From an uncultured Pelagibacteraceae bacterium (GTDB lineage: Bacteria; Pseudomonadota; Alphaproteobacteria; Pelagibacterales; Pelagibacteraceae), in assembly GCA_902608305.1 (NCBI GenBank), contig CACLNK010000013.1, positions 1 to 21,043 on the forward strand: a stretch of 21,043 nt of DNA, given 5' to 3'. Below, piece after piece: positions 13,813 through 21,043 of this stretch; position 1 is the first letter of the stretch; every line of letters begins with the position of its first letter. A model generated the notes under the pieces. The model worked only from the letters and a program-made list of their open reading frames with translations, did not search any database and was not told the DNA's origin. The translations under genes were made by a program, and so were the position numbers.

Positions 13813-14480
13813 AAGATTTAATAGATATAAAATATTGGATATTTGATTTGGATAATACCCTTTATAGTGGACAAACAAAAGTTTTTGCGGAAGTTAGTAA
13901 AAATATGTCAGCTTATATATCAAAAAAACTAGATATAGATTTACTTAAGGCCAAAGAATTACAAAAAAAATATTTTTATGAAAATGGAACAACACTTTCA
14001 GGTCTTATGAAATATGATAAAATAGATCCACATGAATTTCTTGAATTTGTTCACAATATAGACATTAGCTGGCTTCCAAAAGATTTATTATTAAGACAAG
14101 AATTAATTAAAATTAAAGAAAAAAAATATATATTTTCTAATGGCTCACATTCTCATGTAGAAAATGTCACAAAACAACTGGGTATTGAAGATTTATTTGA
14201 TGGTGCATTTGCAATAACAGATGCTGACTTTGTTCCAAAACCTAAAGTGGAACCATATAAAAAAATGATCAAAAAATTTAATCTCGATCCTAGAAAATCA
14301 ATATTAATCGATGATATTGCTCATAATTTAGAACAAGCTAAAAATTTAGGAATGAAAACATGTTGGCTTGAGAACAATGAAACTTTTGCAAAAAAAGACG
14401 CGGATAAACCATATATTGATTATAAGATTAAGAGCTTGCCTTCTTTTCTTCAAGAAATTAATGTATTAAAAACAGTGTAA
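13809..14480 (+). CDS. HAD-superfamily pyrimidine 5'-nucleotidase-like hydrolase
   Basis: A 223-aa HAD phosphatase. Motif I is FDLDNTLY with catalytic Asp13 and Asp15, motif II is in IFSNGSHSH (~113-121), and the acidic motif is ILIDDIAHN followed by LEQAKNLGM. The segment after motif I, with TTLSGLM, resembles the SSM1/YjjG pyrimidine 5'-nucleotidase subgroup, often found next to argB and dapD in alphaproteobacteria. The true substrate is not certain. The start is GTG at 13809, overlapping the argB stop in a GTGA arrangement. dapD starts 5 nt after its stop. Confidence 0.87.
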   Translation: MKDLIDIKYWIFDLDNTLYSGQTKVFAEVSKNMSAYISKKLDIDLLKAKELQKKYFYENGTTLSGLMKYDKIDPHEFLEFVHNIDISWLPKDLLLRQELIKIKEKKYIFSNGSHSHVENVTKQLGIEDLFDGAFAITDADFVPKPKVEPYKKMIKKFNLDPRKSILIDDIAHNLEQAKNLGMKTCWLENNETFAKKDADKPYIDYKIKSLPSFLQEINVLKTV

Positions 14481-14485
14481 GAAGT

Positions 14486-15304
14486 ATGACAGAATTTGAA
14501 AAAATTATAAACTCAGCTTGGGATAAGAAAGATAAAATTGACTCTAAATCAGATCAATCAATAATTGATGCTATTAAAGAAACCATTGAATTAGTTGATA
14601 AAGGTAAAATAAGAGTTGCTGAAAAAAAAGATAATGAATGGATAGTTAATCAATGGATTAAAAAAGCAATACTTCTAAGCTTTAAAACTAATGAGATGCA
14701 AGCTCTAGCCGGACCTTACGCAACTTGGTGGGATAAAGTCAGAGGAAAAACTGCAGGTTGGGGAATAGAAGAGCATAAAAAGGCTGGCTTTAGAATGGTG
14801 CCAAACGGAGTTGTTAGACATGGATCTTTTATTGCAAAAAATGTTGTGCTAATGCCTTCCTTTGTAAATATCGGTGCTTACGTTGACAACGGTACAATGA
14901 TCGATACTTGGGCATCTGTAGGATCATGTGCTCAAATAGGAAAGAATTGTCATATTTCAGGAGGAGCTGGTATTGGTGGAGTATTGGAGCCTATGCAAGC
15001 AAATCCGACTATAGTAGAAGACAATTGTTTTATTGGAGCTCGTTCAGAGATAGTTGAAGGAATAATAGTGGGAGAAGGATCTGTATTATCAATGGGTGTT
15101 TTTATCGGTCAATCAACTAAAATAGTTGATAGAAAAACTGGGAATATTATTTTTGGCAAAATTCCTCCTTACTCTGTAATTGTGCCAGGAAGTTTACCAA
15201 GTAAAGATGGTAAAGGACCTTCTCTATCATGTGCTGTAATTATTAAGCAAGTTGATGAGAAAACCAGATCCAAAACGTCAATAAATGATCTATTAAGAGA
15301 ATAA
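14486..15304 (+). CDS. dapD: 2,3,4,5-tetrahydropyridine-2,6-dicarboxylate N-succinyltransferase
   Basis: DapD succinylates tetrahydrodipicolinate using succinyl-CoA in the succinylase route to meso-diaminopimelate and lysine. The 272-aa protein has an N-terminal helical domain, the conserved GVVRHGSFIAKNVVLMPSF (~110-128), a left-handed beta-helix of hexapeptide repeats (~115-235) with GGVLEPMQANPTIVED, and the C-terminal SLSCAVIIKQVDEKTR. The length is normal. It is followed 4 nt later by dapE, which acts later in the same route after DapC. Confidence 0.97.
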   Translation: MTEFEKIINSAWDKKDKIDSKSDQSIIDAIKETIELVDKGKIRVAEKKDNEWIVNQWIKKAILLSFKTNEMQALAGPYATWWDKVRGKTAGWGIEEHKKAGFRMVPNGVVRHGSFIAKNVVLMPSFVNIGAYVDNGTMIDTWASVGSCAQIGKNCHISGGAGIGGVLEPMQANPTIVEDNCFIGARSEIVEGIIVGEGSVLSMGVFIGQSTKIVDRKTGNIIFGKIPPYSVIVPGSLPSKDGKGPSLSCAVIIKQVDEKTRSKTSINDLLRE

Positions 15305-15308
15305 ACAA

Positions 15309-16460
15309 GTGTCAATATTAAATGAATTAAAATTGGCTAAAGAGCTAATAAGATTTCCAAGCATTACACCATTAGACGCTGGAACAATGAATTTTCTGGC
15401 AAGAAAATTAATGTCCCTAGGATTTAAATGTAAAATTTTAGAATTCAAATCAAAAAATTCAAAACCTGTTAAAAATTTATATGCAAGATTGGGAAAATCT
15501 AGACCAAATTTTTGCTATGCGGGCCACACGGATGTTGTACCACCTGGTAATTTAAATAACTGGACCGTAAATCCATTCAAACCAGCTGTTAAAGGAAATC
15601 ATTTAATTGGAAGAGGTGCCAATGACATGAAAGCTTCAGTTGCTTGCTTTATTGCTGCAGTAAGCAAATTTAAAATCAAAAAATTTAAAGGCTCAATAAG
15701 TTTATTAATTACGGGTGATGAAGAAGGTATAGCTATTAATGGAACAAAAAGAGTTGTTGAATATTTAAAAAGAAAAAAAGAGAAAATTGATTTTTGTTTA
15801 GTAGGTGAACCTACCAATCAAAACAAACTGGGAGAAATGATGAAGATTGGCAGAAGAGGAAGTATTACTGGCTATCTAACAATTTGTGGTATTCAAGGTC
15901 ATGTTGCCTATCCTCATGATGCCAACAATCCCGCTCCAGTTATGATAAAAATATTAAATCAAATTGAAAATATAAAATTTGATAAAGGAACAAAAAACTT
16001 TCAACCTTCAAACCTTGAAATAGTTAAAATGAATATTGAAAATACAGCTGATAACGTTATTCCAGCAGAAGCATCAGCTACTTTTAATATACGATTTAAT
16101 AATAAACATTCATCAAGCTCTCTAAAAAAGAAACTAAATAATATTTTTATAAAAGCTTGTAAAAAAAGTAAGTGTTCTTATAAAATTTCCTACATGGTAT
16201 CGGGGGAAGCTTTTATAACAGTTCCTAATAAAACAACCAAAATGATTCAAAATACCATTAAAAAAATAACTAAAATAAAACCAAAATTATCAACATCAGG
16301 TGGAACATCAGATGCAAGATTTATAAGAAAAATGTCTCCCTGTGTGGAATTCGGTTTAGTTGGAAAAACCATGCATAAGGTTGATGAATCTGTATCTGTT
16401 TCAGATCTAAAAAAATTAACTCATATTTATCAGAATATTTTAATAAACTATTTTATGTGA
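15309..16460 (+). CDS. dapE: Succinyl-diaminopimelate desuccinylase
   Basis: DapE hydrolyses N-succinyl-LL-diaminopimelate to LL-diaminopimelate and succinate, using two zinc ions. The 383-aa M20-family protein shows the metal and catalytic residues: His in AGHTDVVPPG (~72-81), Asp in GRGANDMKAS (~99-108), Glu-Glu in TGDEEG (~136-141), the acidic residue in VGEPTNQ, and the C-terminal His in KTMHKVDE. The dimerisation domain occupies roughly 180-290. The start is GTG at 15309, 4 nt after dapD. The product feeds both lysine and peptidoglycan synthesis. Confidence 0.97.
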   Translation: MSILNELKLAKELIRFPSITPLDAGTMNFLARKLMSLGFKCKILEFKSKNSKPVKNLYARLGKSRPNFCYAGHTDVVPPGNLNNWTVNPFKPAVKGNHLIGRGANDMKASVACFIAAVSKFKIKKFKGSISLLITGDEEGIAINGTKRVVEYLKRKKEKIDFCLVGEPTNQNKLGEMMKIGRRGSITGYLTICGIQGHVAYPHDANNPAPVMIKILNQIENIKFDKGTKNFQPSNLEIVKMNIENTADNVIPAEASATFNIRFNNKHSSSSLKKKLNNIFIKACKKSKCSYKISYMVSGEAFITVPNKTTKMIQNTIKKITKIKPKLSTSGGTSDARFIRKMSPCVEFGLVGKTMHKVDESVSVSDLKKLTHIYQNILINYFM

Positions 16461-16496
16461 AGTTGCTAAATAAGCTCAATAAAGTAATTTACTATT

Positions 16497-17474
16497 ATGG
16501 ATATCCTTAAAATGGTTGAGGTTACAAGAAGTGGTTTCACAGAAAGTACACATAGTGGTGTTGCCGTATTAATTAATTCAAGTGGAGAAACATTACAGGA
16601 ATGGGGAAATTCAAATACATTAATTTATCCAAGGTCAGCACTAAAACCTATTCAAACACTGAATCTTTACAAAGATGGAGTGGCAGAAGTTTTGGGCTTT
16701 TCGGATACTCTTATAGCTTTAACCACAGCTTCACATCATGCTGAAAATATTCATCAAAAAATGATTAATAATTGGTTAAAAAAAATGAATTTAAAAGAAA
16801 AGAATCTTTCTTGTGGGCCTAGTTGGCCTTGGAATATAAAAGATCAATTTAAAGCTCATTTAAAATATAAAATTAAAAGAAAAATTTTTCATAATTGTTC
16901 TGGTAAACATTGTGGTCATTTAGCAGTTTCTAAATATAAAAATCTACCTATAAAAAATTACCAAAATAAAGATCATCCAATTCAAAAGGATTTGATTAAT
17001 TTGGTTGAAGACCTTTCAAAATATAAAATAAAAAAAATAGGTGTTGACGGATGTACTTTACCTAATCCATTAATTCCTTTAAAAAAATTTGCATTTGCTA
17101 TGGCTCAATTGGCTGATTATAAAAAACTAAATGAGCATTCAGCTATTGCTAAAAGAATTTTTGATTCTTGCGTGAAATTCCCAGAAATTACTGGTGGTAA
17201 TAAAAGTATAAATTCTATTTTAACCAAGCTATCTAAAGGAAAGATATTTGTTAAAAATGGAGCGGAGGGAGTTTTTGTAGCTATAATACCTGAAAAAAAA
17301 TCAGCTTTAGCTGTCAAAATTATTGATGGTGCTAGTAGAGCAGCTGAAGTAGCTATTGCTGGATTATTATCAGAACTTAAAATAATTAATAATGAAAAAA
17401 TTAATAAAATTAAAAAAACAATAATTAAAAATTCAGCTAATCAAATAATAGGATCTATGCACTGGATATGTTAA
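16497..17474 (+). CDS. L-asparaginase, AnsA (Rhizobium etli) type
   Basis: This 325-aa protein belongs to the Asparaginase_II family (Rhizobium etli AnsA type), unrelated to E. coli-type asparaginases. It should hydrolyse L-asparagine to aspartate and ammonia in the cytosol. The catalytic Ser-x-x-Lys is in YPRSALKPIQ (Ser47, Lys50). The zinc site known in this class is present: Cys134 and Lys137 in NCSGKHCG, and Cys186 in VDGCTLPNP. The C-terminal catalytic region includes KNGAEGVF. ATG 16497 is used, with Met6 as an alternative. The deacetylase gene starts 1 nt after its stop. Possible roles are nitrogen scavenging or aspartate supply for the lysine genes upstream. Confidence 0.92.
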   Translation: MDILKMVEVTRSGFTESTHSGVAVLINSSGETLQEWGNSNTLIYPRSALKPIQTLNLYKDGVAEVLGFSDTLIALTTASHHAENIHQKMINNWLKKMNLKEKNLSCGPSWPWNIKDQFKAHLKYKIKRKIFHNCSGKHCGHLAVSKYKNLPIKNYQNKDHPIQKDLINLVEDLSKYKIKKIGVDGCTLPNPLIPLKKFAFAMAQLADYKKLNEHSAIAKRIFDSCVKFPEITGGNKSINSILTKLSKGKIFVKNGAEGVFVAIIPEKKSALAVKIIDGASRAAEVAIAGLLSELKIINNEKINKIKKTIIKNSANQIIGSMHWIC

Positions 17475-17475
17475 A

Positions 17476-18405
17476 ATGAAAACAGGAATTATAACCACTG
17501 ATACCTGCCTTAATCACAATACAGGACATGGGCATCCTGAAAGAGCTGATAGAGTTTCTGTTATAATTAAAAATTTAAAAAAAATTAAAAATAAAAATTT
17601 AGTTTGGAAAAAATCAAAAAAATACAATACAAAATATTTAGAAATTGCTCATAATATAAATTATATAAAAGAAGTAAAAAAATCCTTTCCAAAAAAAGGA
17701 TTGTTCTTTTTAGATGGAGATACAATAATTTCTCCAGGTAGCAAGGAAGCATCATCAGATGCAGTAGGATCAATTATTGCTGCAATTGATGGAGTCCAAA
17801 ATAAAGAGTTTAAAAATGCTTTTTGTGCTGTAAGGCCGCCTGGACATCATGCAGAAAAAAATAAAGCAATGGGTTTTTGTATTTATAATAATGTAGCAGT
17901 AGGTGCTCATTATTTAATAGATAAATATAAATTTAACAAAGTTGCAATTATTGACTTTGATGTTCATCATGGAAATGGAACACAAGATATTTTTCATGAT
18001 AGTGAAAAAGTTTTATACATCTCGACACATCAATATCCTTATTATCCTGGAACTGGAAACCAAAGTGAAAAAGGCAAGCATAATAATATATTTAACATTC
18101 CCTTACCCGCAGGAACAACTTCGGAAGAATATTTAAATGCTTATGAGCATGTTTTAAAAAAGTTAAAAGAATTTAAACCTGAATTTATTTTATTTTCTGC
18201 AGGATTTGATGGTCATAAAGACGATCCCTTAGCTCAATTTCAATTAAAATCAAGAGATTTTTATGATTTAACTAAAAGAACATTAAGTTTAGCTAAATTA
18301 CATTGCAACGGAAAAGTCGTATCGATTTTAGAAGGCGGATATGATCTTAATGCACTTCAAGAAAGCACAGAGATGCATGTCAGCGCACTATTAGAATTTA
18401 ATTGA
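17476..18405 (+). CDS. Histone-deacetylase-superfamily zinc deacetylase
   Basis: A 309-aa arginase/deacetylase-fold enzyme of the HDAC superfamily (class II-like; relatives include AcuC, HDAH and acetylpolyamine amidohydrolases). The catalytic His pair is His124-His125 in RPPGHHAEK. The zinc ligands are Asp162 and His164 in DFDVHHGNGTQ and Asp245 in SAGFDGHKDDPL, and the transition-state Tyr289 is in EGGYDL. All active-site residues are present, so it should remove acyl groups from lysine side chains or polyamines. The substrate cannot be read. It is tightly linked to the asparaginase gene (1 nt) and 31 nt before the SET gene. No signal peptide is visible. Confidence 0.94.
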   Translation: MKTGIITTDTCLNHNTGHGHPERADRVSVIIKNLKKIKNKNLVWKKSKKYNTKYLEIAHNINYIKEVKKSFPKKGLFFLDGDTIISPGSKEASSDAVGSIIAAIDGVQNKEFKNAFCAVRPPGHHAEKNKAMGFCIYNNVAVGAHYLIDKYKFNKVAIIDFDVHHGNGTQDIFHDSEKVLYISTHQYPYYPGTGNQSEKGKHNNIFNIPLPAGTTSEEYLNAYEHVLKKLKEFKPEFILFSAGFDGHKDDPLAQFQLKSRDFYDLTKRTLSLAKLHCNGKVVSILEGGYDLNALQESTEMHVSALLEFN

Positions 18406-18436
18406 AAATTTAAAATTATTCATTAAACAACTTTAA

Positions 18437-18913
18437 ATGAAGCTTTACAGAATTAAAAAATCTAATATTGATAGAAATGGACGAGGTCTTTATGCCATTA
18501 AAGATATTAAAGAAGGTACTAGGATTATTAATTACGTTGGAAAAATTATTACTAAAAAAAAAACTGAAGAATGTGAAAAATTTGATAATTCAAAACCAAT
18601 TTATTTATTTAATCTAAATAGCAGATACGACCTTGATGGGGATGTTTCTTGGAATACAGCTCGTTTAATTAACCATTCATGTTTAAATAACTGTGATTAC
18701 GAAGGTAAAGGTTTAAAACTTTGGGTGATTGCTGTCAGAGACATTAAAAAGGGTGAAGAATTAACTTGTGATTATGGATTCAGTTATAATTCAGATTATA
18801 AGCAGTTTCCTTGCAAGTGTGGTTCAAAAAATTGTGTTGGTTTTATTGTACGAGAAGGGTCAAGATGGCGAATTAATAAAAAATTGAAAAAAATTCAAAG
18901 AGCTAGTAGATAA
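18437..18913 (+). CDS. SET-domain protein lysine methyltransferase with post-SET zinc motif
   Basis: A stand-alone 158-aa SET-domain protein. It has the SAM-binding NGRGLYA (14-20), the knot motif RLINHSCLNNC (76-86) with NHSC at 79-82, the catalytic Tyr113 in ELTCDYGF, and a post-SET zinc motif CKCGSKNC (Cys126, Cys128, Cys133). The set is complete, so it should methylate lysines on a protein; ribosomal or DNA-binding proteins are possible targets, unproven. The domain is better known from eukaryotic chromatin enzymes but occurs in many bacteria. It follows the deacetylase gene and converges on truA with an 11-nt overlap at the 3' ends. Confidence 0.93.
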   Translation: MKLYRIKKSNIDRNGRGLYAIKDIKEGTRIINYVGKIITKKKTEECEKFDNSKPIYLFNLNSRYDLDGDVSWNTARLINHSCLNNCDYEGKGLKLWVIAVRDIKKGEELTCDYGFSYNSDYKQFPCKCGSKNCVGFIVREGSRWRINKKLKKIQRASR

Positions 18914-19643
18914 CCTTCTCTAAAAACAATCCATGAGCAGGTGCAGGTGGGGCACATAAAGTTTTTTTCTTAGATTTAAAAACATTTTCAAATTTTTTTA
19001 AATCCCATTTTTTTTCAGCTAAATATTTTAAGCAACCTACCATAGATCTAACTTGTTGCTGTAAGAAAGATTGGGATTTAAATTGAATTTGTATTTTATT
19101 TTTTACTTCTTTTATTTTAATTGACTTAATTGTTCTAATAGGGTTTTTGGCATTACAGCTAGACGACCTAAATGTAGAAAAATCATTAGTTCCCAATAAC
19201 TTTTTAGCTCCTTTTTTCATCAATTTTAAATCTAATTTTTTTCTAATATGCCATCCTCTGTTTTTTTCTATAGAAGGTCTGCTAATTCTATTAAAAATAA
19301 CATAAGTGTAAATTCGCTGTTTAGCAGAAAATCTTGCATGAAAATTTAAACTTTTATTTCTTATATTTGTTACTGAAATTAATTTTATATTTAAAAAAAA
19401 ATTTATTGATTGCAAGAATTTATCTAAATTTTTAATTTTTTTTTTACAATCAAAGTGAGCTGATTGTTCAACTGCATGAACCCCTGAATCTGTACGTCCA
19501 GAACCAACTAAATTTATTTTTTCTTTTAAAAGTCTAGATATTTTAATTTGAATTAATTTTTGAATAGACTGTCCCCTAGGTTGTATTTGCCATCCAATAA
19601 AATTAGTTCCAACGTATTCAATTAAAATTTGGTATCTATGCAT
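18903..19643 (-). CDS. truA: tRNA pseudouridine(38-40) synthase
   Basis: TruA isomerises uridines 38-40 in the anticodon arm of tRNAs. The 246-aa protein has the catalytic Asp52 in GSGRTDSGVHA, the N-terminal YVGTNFIGWQIQPRGQSIQ, NFHARFSAKQRIYTYVI, and the C-terminal QSFLQQQVRSMVG segment. The length is slightly short but within the family range. It overlaps fmt by 8 nt, so it is translated with the fmt-def operon. Its 3' end overlaps the convergent SET gene by 11 nt. Confidence 0.96.
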   Translation of the reverse strand: MHRYQILIEYVGTNFIGWQIQPRGQSIQKLIQIKISRLLKEKINLVGSGRTDSGVHAVEQSAHFDCKKKIKNLDKFLQSINFFLNIKLISVTNIRNKSLNFHARFSAKQRIYTYVIFNRISRPSIEKNRGWHIRKKLDLKLMKKGAKKLLGTNDFSTFRSSSCNAKNPIRTIKSIKIKEVKNKIQIQFKSQSFLQQQVRSMVGCLKYLAEKKWDLKKFENVFKSKKKTLCAPPAPAHGLFLEKVIY

Positions 19644-20565
19644 TATTCAAGTTTGACCCTTTTTTTATTTGGGAACCAAGCACAAATTCATTGATATTTT
19701 GAGGTCTTTTTCCTTCTCTTTGTATTTTTAAAATTTTAATTGATTTATCATTGCAGCAAATTTCTAAATAATCATCTAATACCGCTCCTACACTACCAAC
19801 TCCATTACCGATTTCGGCTTTTAGCACTTTATATCTTTCACCATTAAAAATAAACCAAGCACCAGGGCTTGGATATAAACCATTAATTTTCCCAATAATG
19901 CTTTCAGCTGAATTATTCCAATCTATTTTTCCTTCGGATTTATCAATTTTATTTGCATATGTAGCATCTTCATGAAGCTGTTCTTTGAATTCCAATTTAC
20001 TATCTAATATATCATCAATATTATTTGAAATTTTTTCTGCTGCTAAGGCAGATAATTTTTCAGATATAATTTCAGCATTATCGTTATTCATAACATTCAA
20101 TTTATAAGAATTACAGACAGGTCCAGTATCTAGCTTTTCGTCAATCTTCATAAAGCTTATACCCGTTTGCTTATCTAAATTCATGATTGATCTTTGAATT
20201 GGAGCTGCCCCTCTCCACTTGGGTAAAAGAGATGCATGAATATTTATGAAACCCTTTTTAGTTAAGTTTAATATTTCATTTGGAATAATTTTCCCATATG
20301 CAACAACAATAGCAATATCAGCATTTAATTCTTTTAAATATTTATATTCCTCTTTATTATTTTTTAACGAAATAGGTGTTCTAAATTCTAAATTTAATGT
20401 TTCTGATATTCCTTGAATAGGAGATTTATTAACTCTTTGACCTCTTTGTGATTTTTGAGGTGGTTGAGTATACACAACTGAAATAGGGTAACCATTTTGA
20501 TATAATGATTTTAAAATGGGTACAGCAAATAATGAGGTGCCCATAAAAATAATTTTTTTAAGCAT
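19636..20565 (-). CDS. fmt: Methionyl-tRNA formyltransferase
   Basis: Fmt transfers a formyl group from 10-formyl-tetrahydrofolate to the initiator Met-tRNA. The 309-aa protein has the catalytic triad Asn108, His110 and Asp146, in INIHASLLPKWRGAAPIQ and KLDTGPV. The C-terminal OB-like domain follows residue ~205. It lies 3 nt after def and overlaps truA by 8 nt. The def-fmt-truA order near dapE/dapD is common in alphaproteobacteria, although here three genes and a strand switch intervene. Confidence 0.97.
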   Translation of the reverse strand: MLKKIIFMGTSLFAVPILKSLYQNGYPISVVYTQPPQKSQRGQRVNKSPIQGISETLNLEFRTPISLKNNKEEYKYLKELNADIAIVVAYGKIIPNEILNLTKKGFINIHASLLPKWRGAAPIQRSIMNLDKQTGISFMKIDEKLDTGPVCNSYKLNVMNNDNAEIISEKLSALAAEKISNNIDDILDSKLEFKEQLHEDATYANKIDKSEGKIDWNNSAESIIGKINGLYPSPGAWFIFNGERYKVLKAEIGNGVGSVGAVLDDYLEICCNDKSIKILKIQREGKRPQNINEFVLGSQIKKGSNLNNA

Positions 20566-20568
20566 GAA

Positions 20569-21043
20569 TTAAACAATAATTCGATCAGGCTTTATTTGTT
20601 GTTTAGAAAGTTTTTTTACGATGATTGCTTTTTTTAATTTTGACAAATAATCAATAAATAAAATTCCTTCAAGATGGTCTATTTCATGCTGAATACAAGT
20701 TGCTAGTAAACCTTCGGCTTGTAAATTTTGTTTATTACCATTGTAGTCTAAATACTCTACTTCACATTTACTTGGTCTATTAATTTCAGCAAATTGGTTT
20801 GGAACAGATAAACAGCCCTCTTCATAAGTTGCTTTTTCATTATTTTTTTTTGTTATTACTGGGTTTACAAAATACATAGGAAGTTTTTTATTTTCCTTTT
20901 TACTTAAATCCATAACAATAATTCTTTTTGGTACACCTATTTGAATTGCAGCTAAACCTATTCCATTCGCAGCATACATTGTTTCCAGCATATCATTCAT
21001 TAACTCTTTTTCTGATTCCCCAACTTGTTCTACTGGTTGTGAT
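20569..21043 (-). CDS. def: Peptide deformylase (N-terminus outside window)
   Basis: Def removes the formyl group from new proteins, reversing the step made by Fmt encoded next to it. All three motifs are visible: GIGLAAIQIG (motif I), EEGCLSVP with the metal-binding Cys (motif II) and QHEIDHLEG with two metal-binding His and the catalytic Glu (motif III). The frame stays open to the right edge (SQPVEQVGESEKEL before the internal Met at 21000), so that Met is not the true start and the first residues lie beyond the window. The C-terminus is short and basic, ending KPDRIIV. Confidence 0.96.
   Translation of the reverse strand, partial: SQPVEQVGESEKELMNDMLETMYAANGIGLAAIQIGVPKRIIVMDLSKKENKKLPMYFVNPVITKKNNEKATYEEGCLSVPNQFAEINRPSKCEVEYLDYNGNKQNLQAEGLLATCIQHEIDHLEGILFIDYLSKLKKAIIVKKLSKQQIKPDRIIV

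Noticed and set aside
20998..21000. ATG at 21000 as the start of peptide deformylase
   Set aside because: The frame continues upstream to the window edge with sequence typical of Def (SQPVEQVGESEKEL), so this Met is internal.

Overview
The window looks like chromosomal DNA of a streamlined marine alphaproteobacterium, most probably of the SAR11 (Pelagibacterales) group. The sequence is very AT-rich, genes overlap or nearly abut, and small ribosomal, tRNA and amino-acid genes form long co-directional runs. Several neighbourhoods are alphaproteobacterial: murA-DUF2948-hisD, rpmH-rnpA-yidD-yidC, and def-fmt-truA close to dapE-dapD. The organism assignment is inference from style and gene order, not a database match. 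No rRNA, CRISPR array, insertion sequence or prophage was seen.

Region 1 (1-840, minus strand): two small unrecognised genes preceded by a leader holding two tandem copies of an imperfect hairpin, just downstream of a perfect TATAAT box. Region 2 (841-5000, minus): a histidine unit in the order His-rich leader peptide, tRNA-His, hisS, hisZ, sulfotransferase, hisG. The 24-codon leader ORF carries four His codons in six positions directly before a hairpin, so the unit looks attenuator-controlled. tRNA-His ends 4 nt before the hisS start codon. It has the G1:U72/A73 acceptor known from a subset of alphaproteobacteria, and HisRS is correspondingly divergent.

Region 3 (5034-9524, minus): a 66-aa protein gene, an unlisted 34-codon ORF, dcd, murA, a DUF2948 gene, hisD, infA, tRNA-Phe and cspA, nearly all abutting. 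tRNA-Phe has unusual D- and T-loops. cspA has a leader with alternative pairings and a strong hairpin behind it. Region 4 (9646-10444): tRNA-Thr on the plus strand meets a TVP38/TMEM64-family membrane protein gene tail to tail.

Region 5 (10534-18913, plus): rpmH, rnpA, yidD and yidC (ribosome, RNase P and membrane-protein insertion), then argB, a HAD nucleotidase, dapD and dapE (arginine and lysine/peptidoglycan precursors). These are followed by an AnsA-type asparaginase, a histone-deacetylase-fold deacetylase and a SET-domain methyltransferase. Region 6 (18903-21043, minus): truA, fmt and a partial def, for tRNA modification and N-formyl-methionine metabolism, converging on the SET gene. 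No gene-free stretch exceeds 300 bases.
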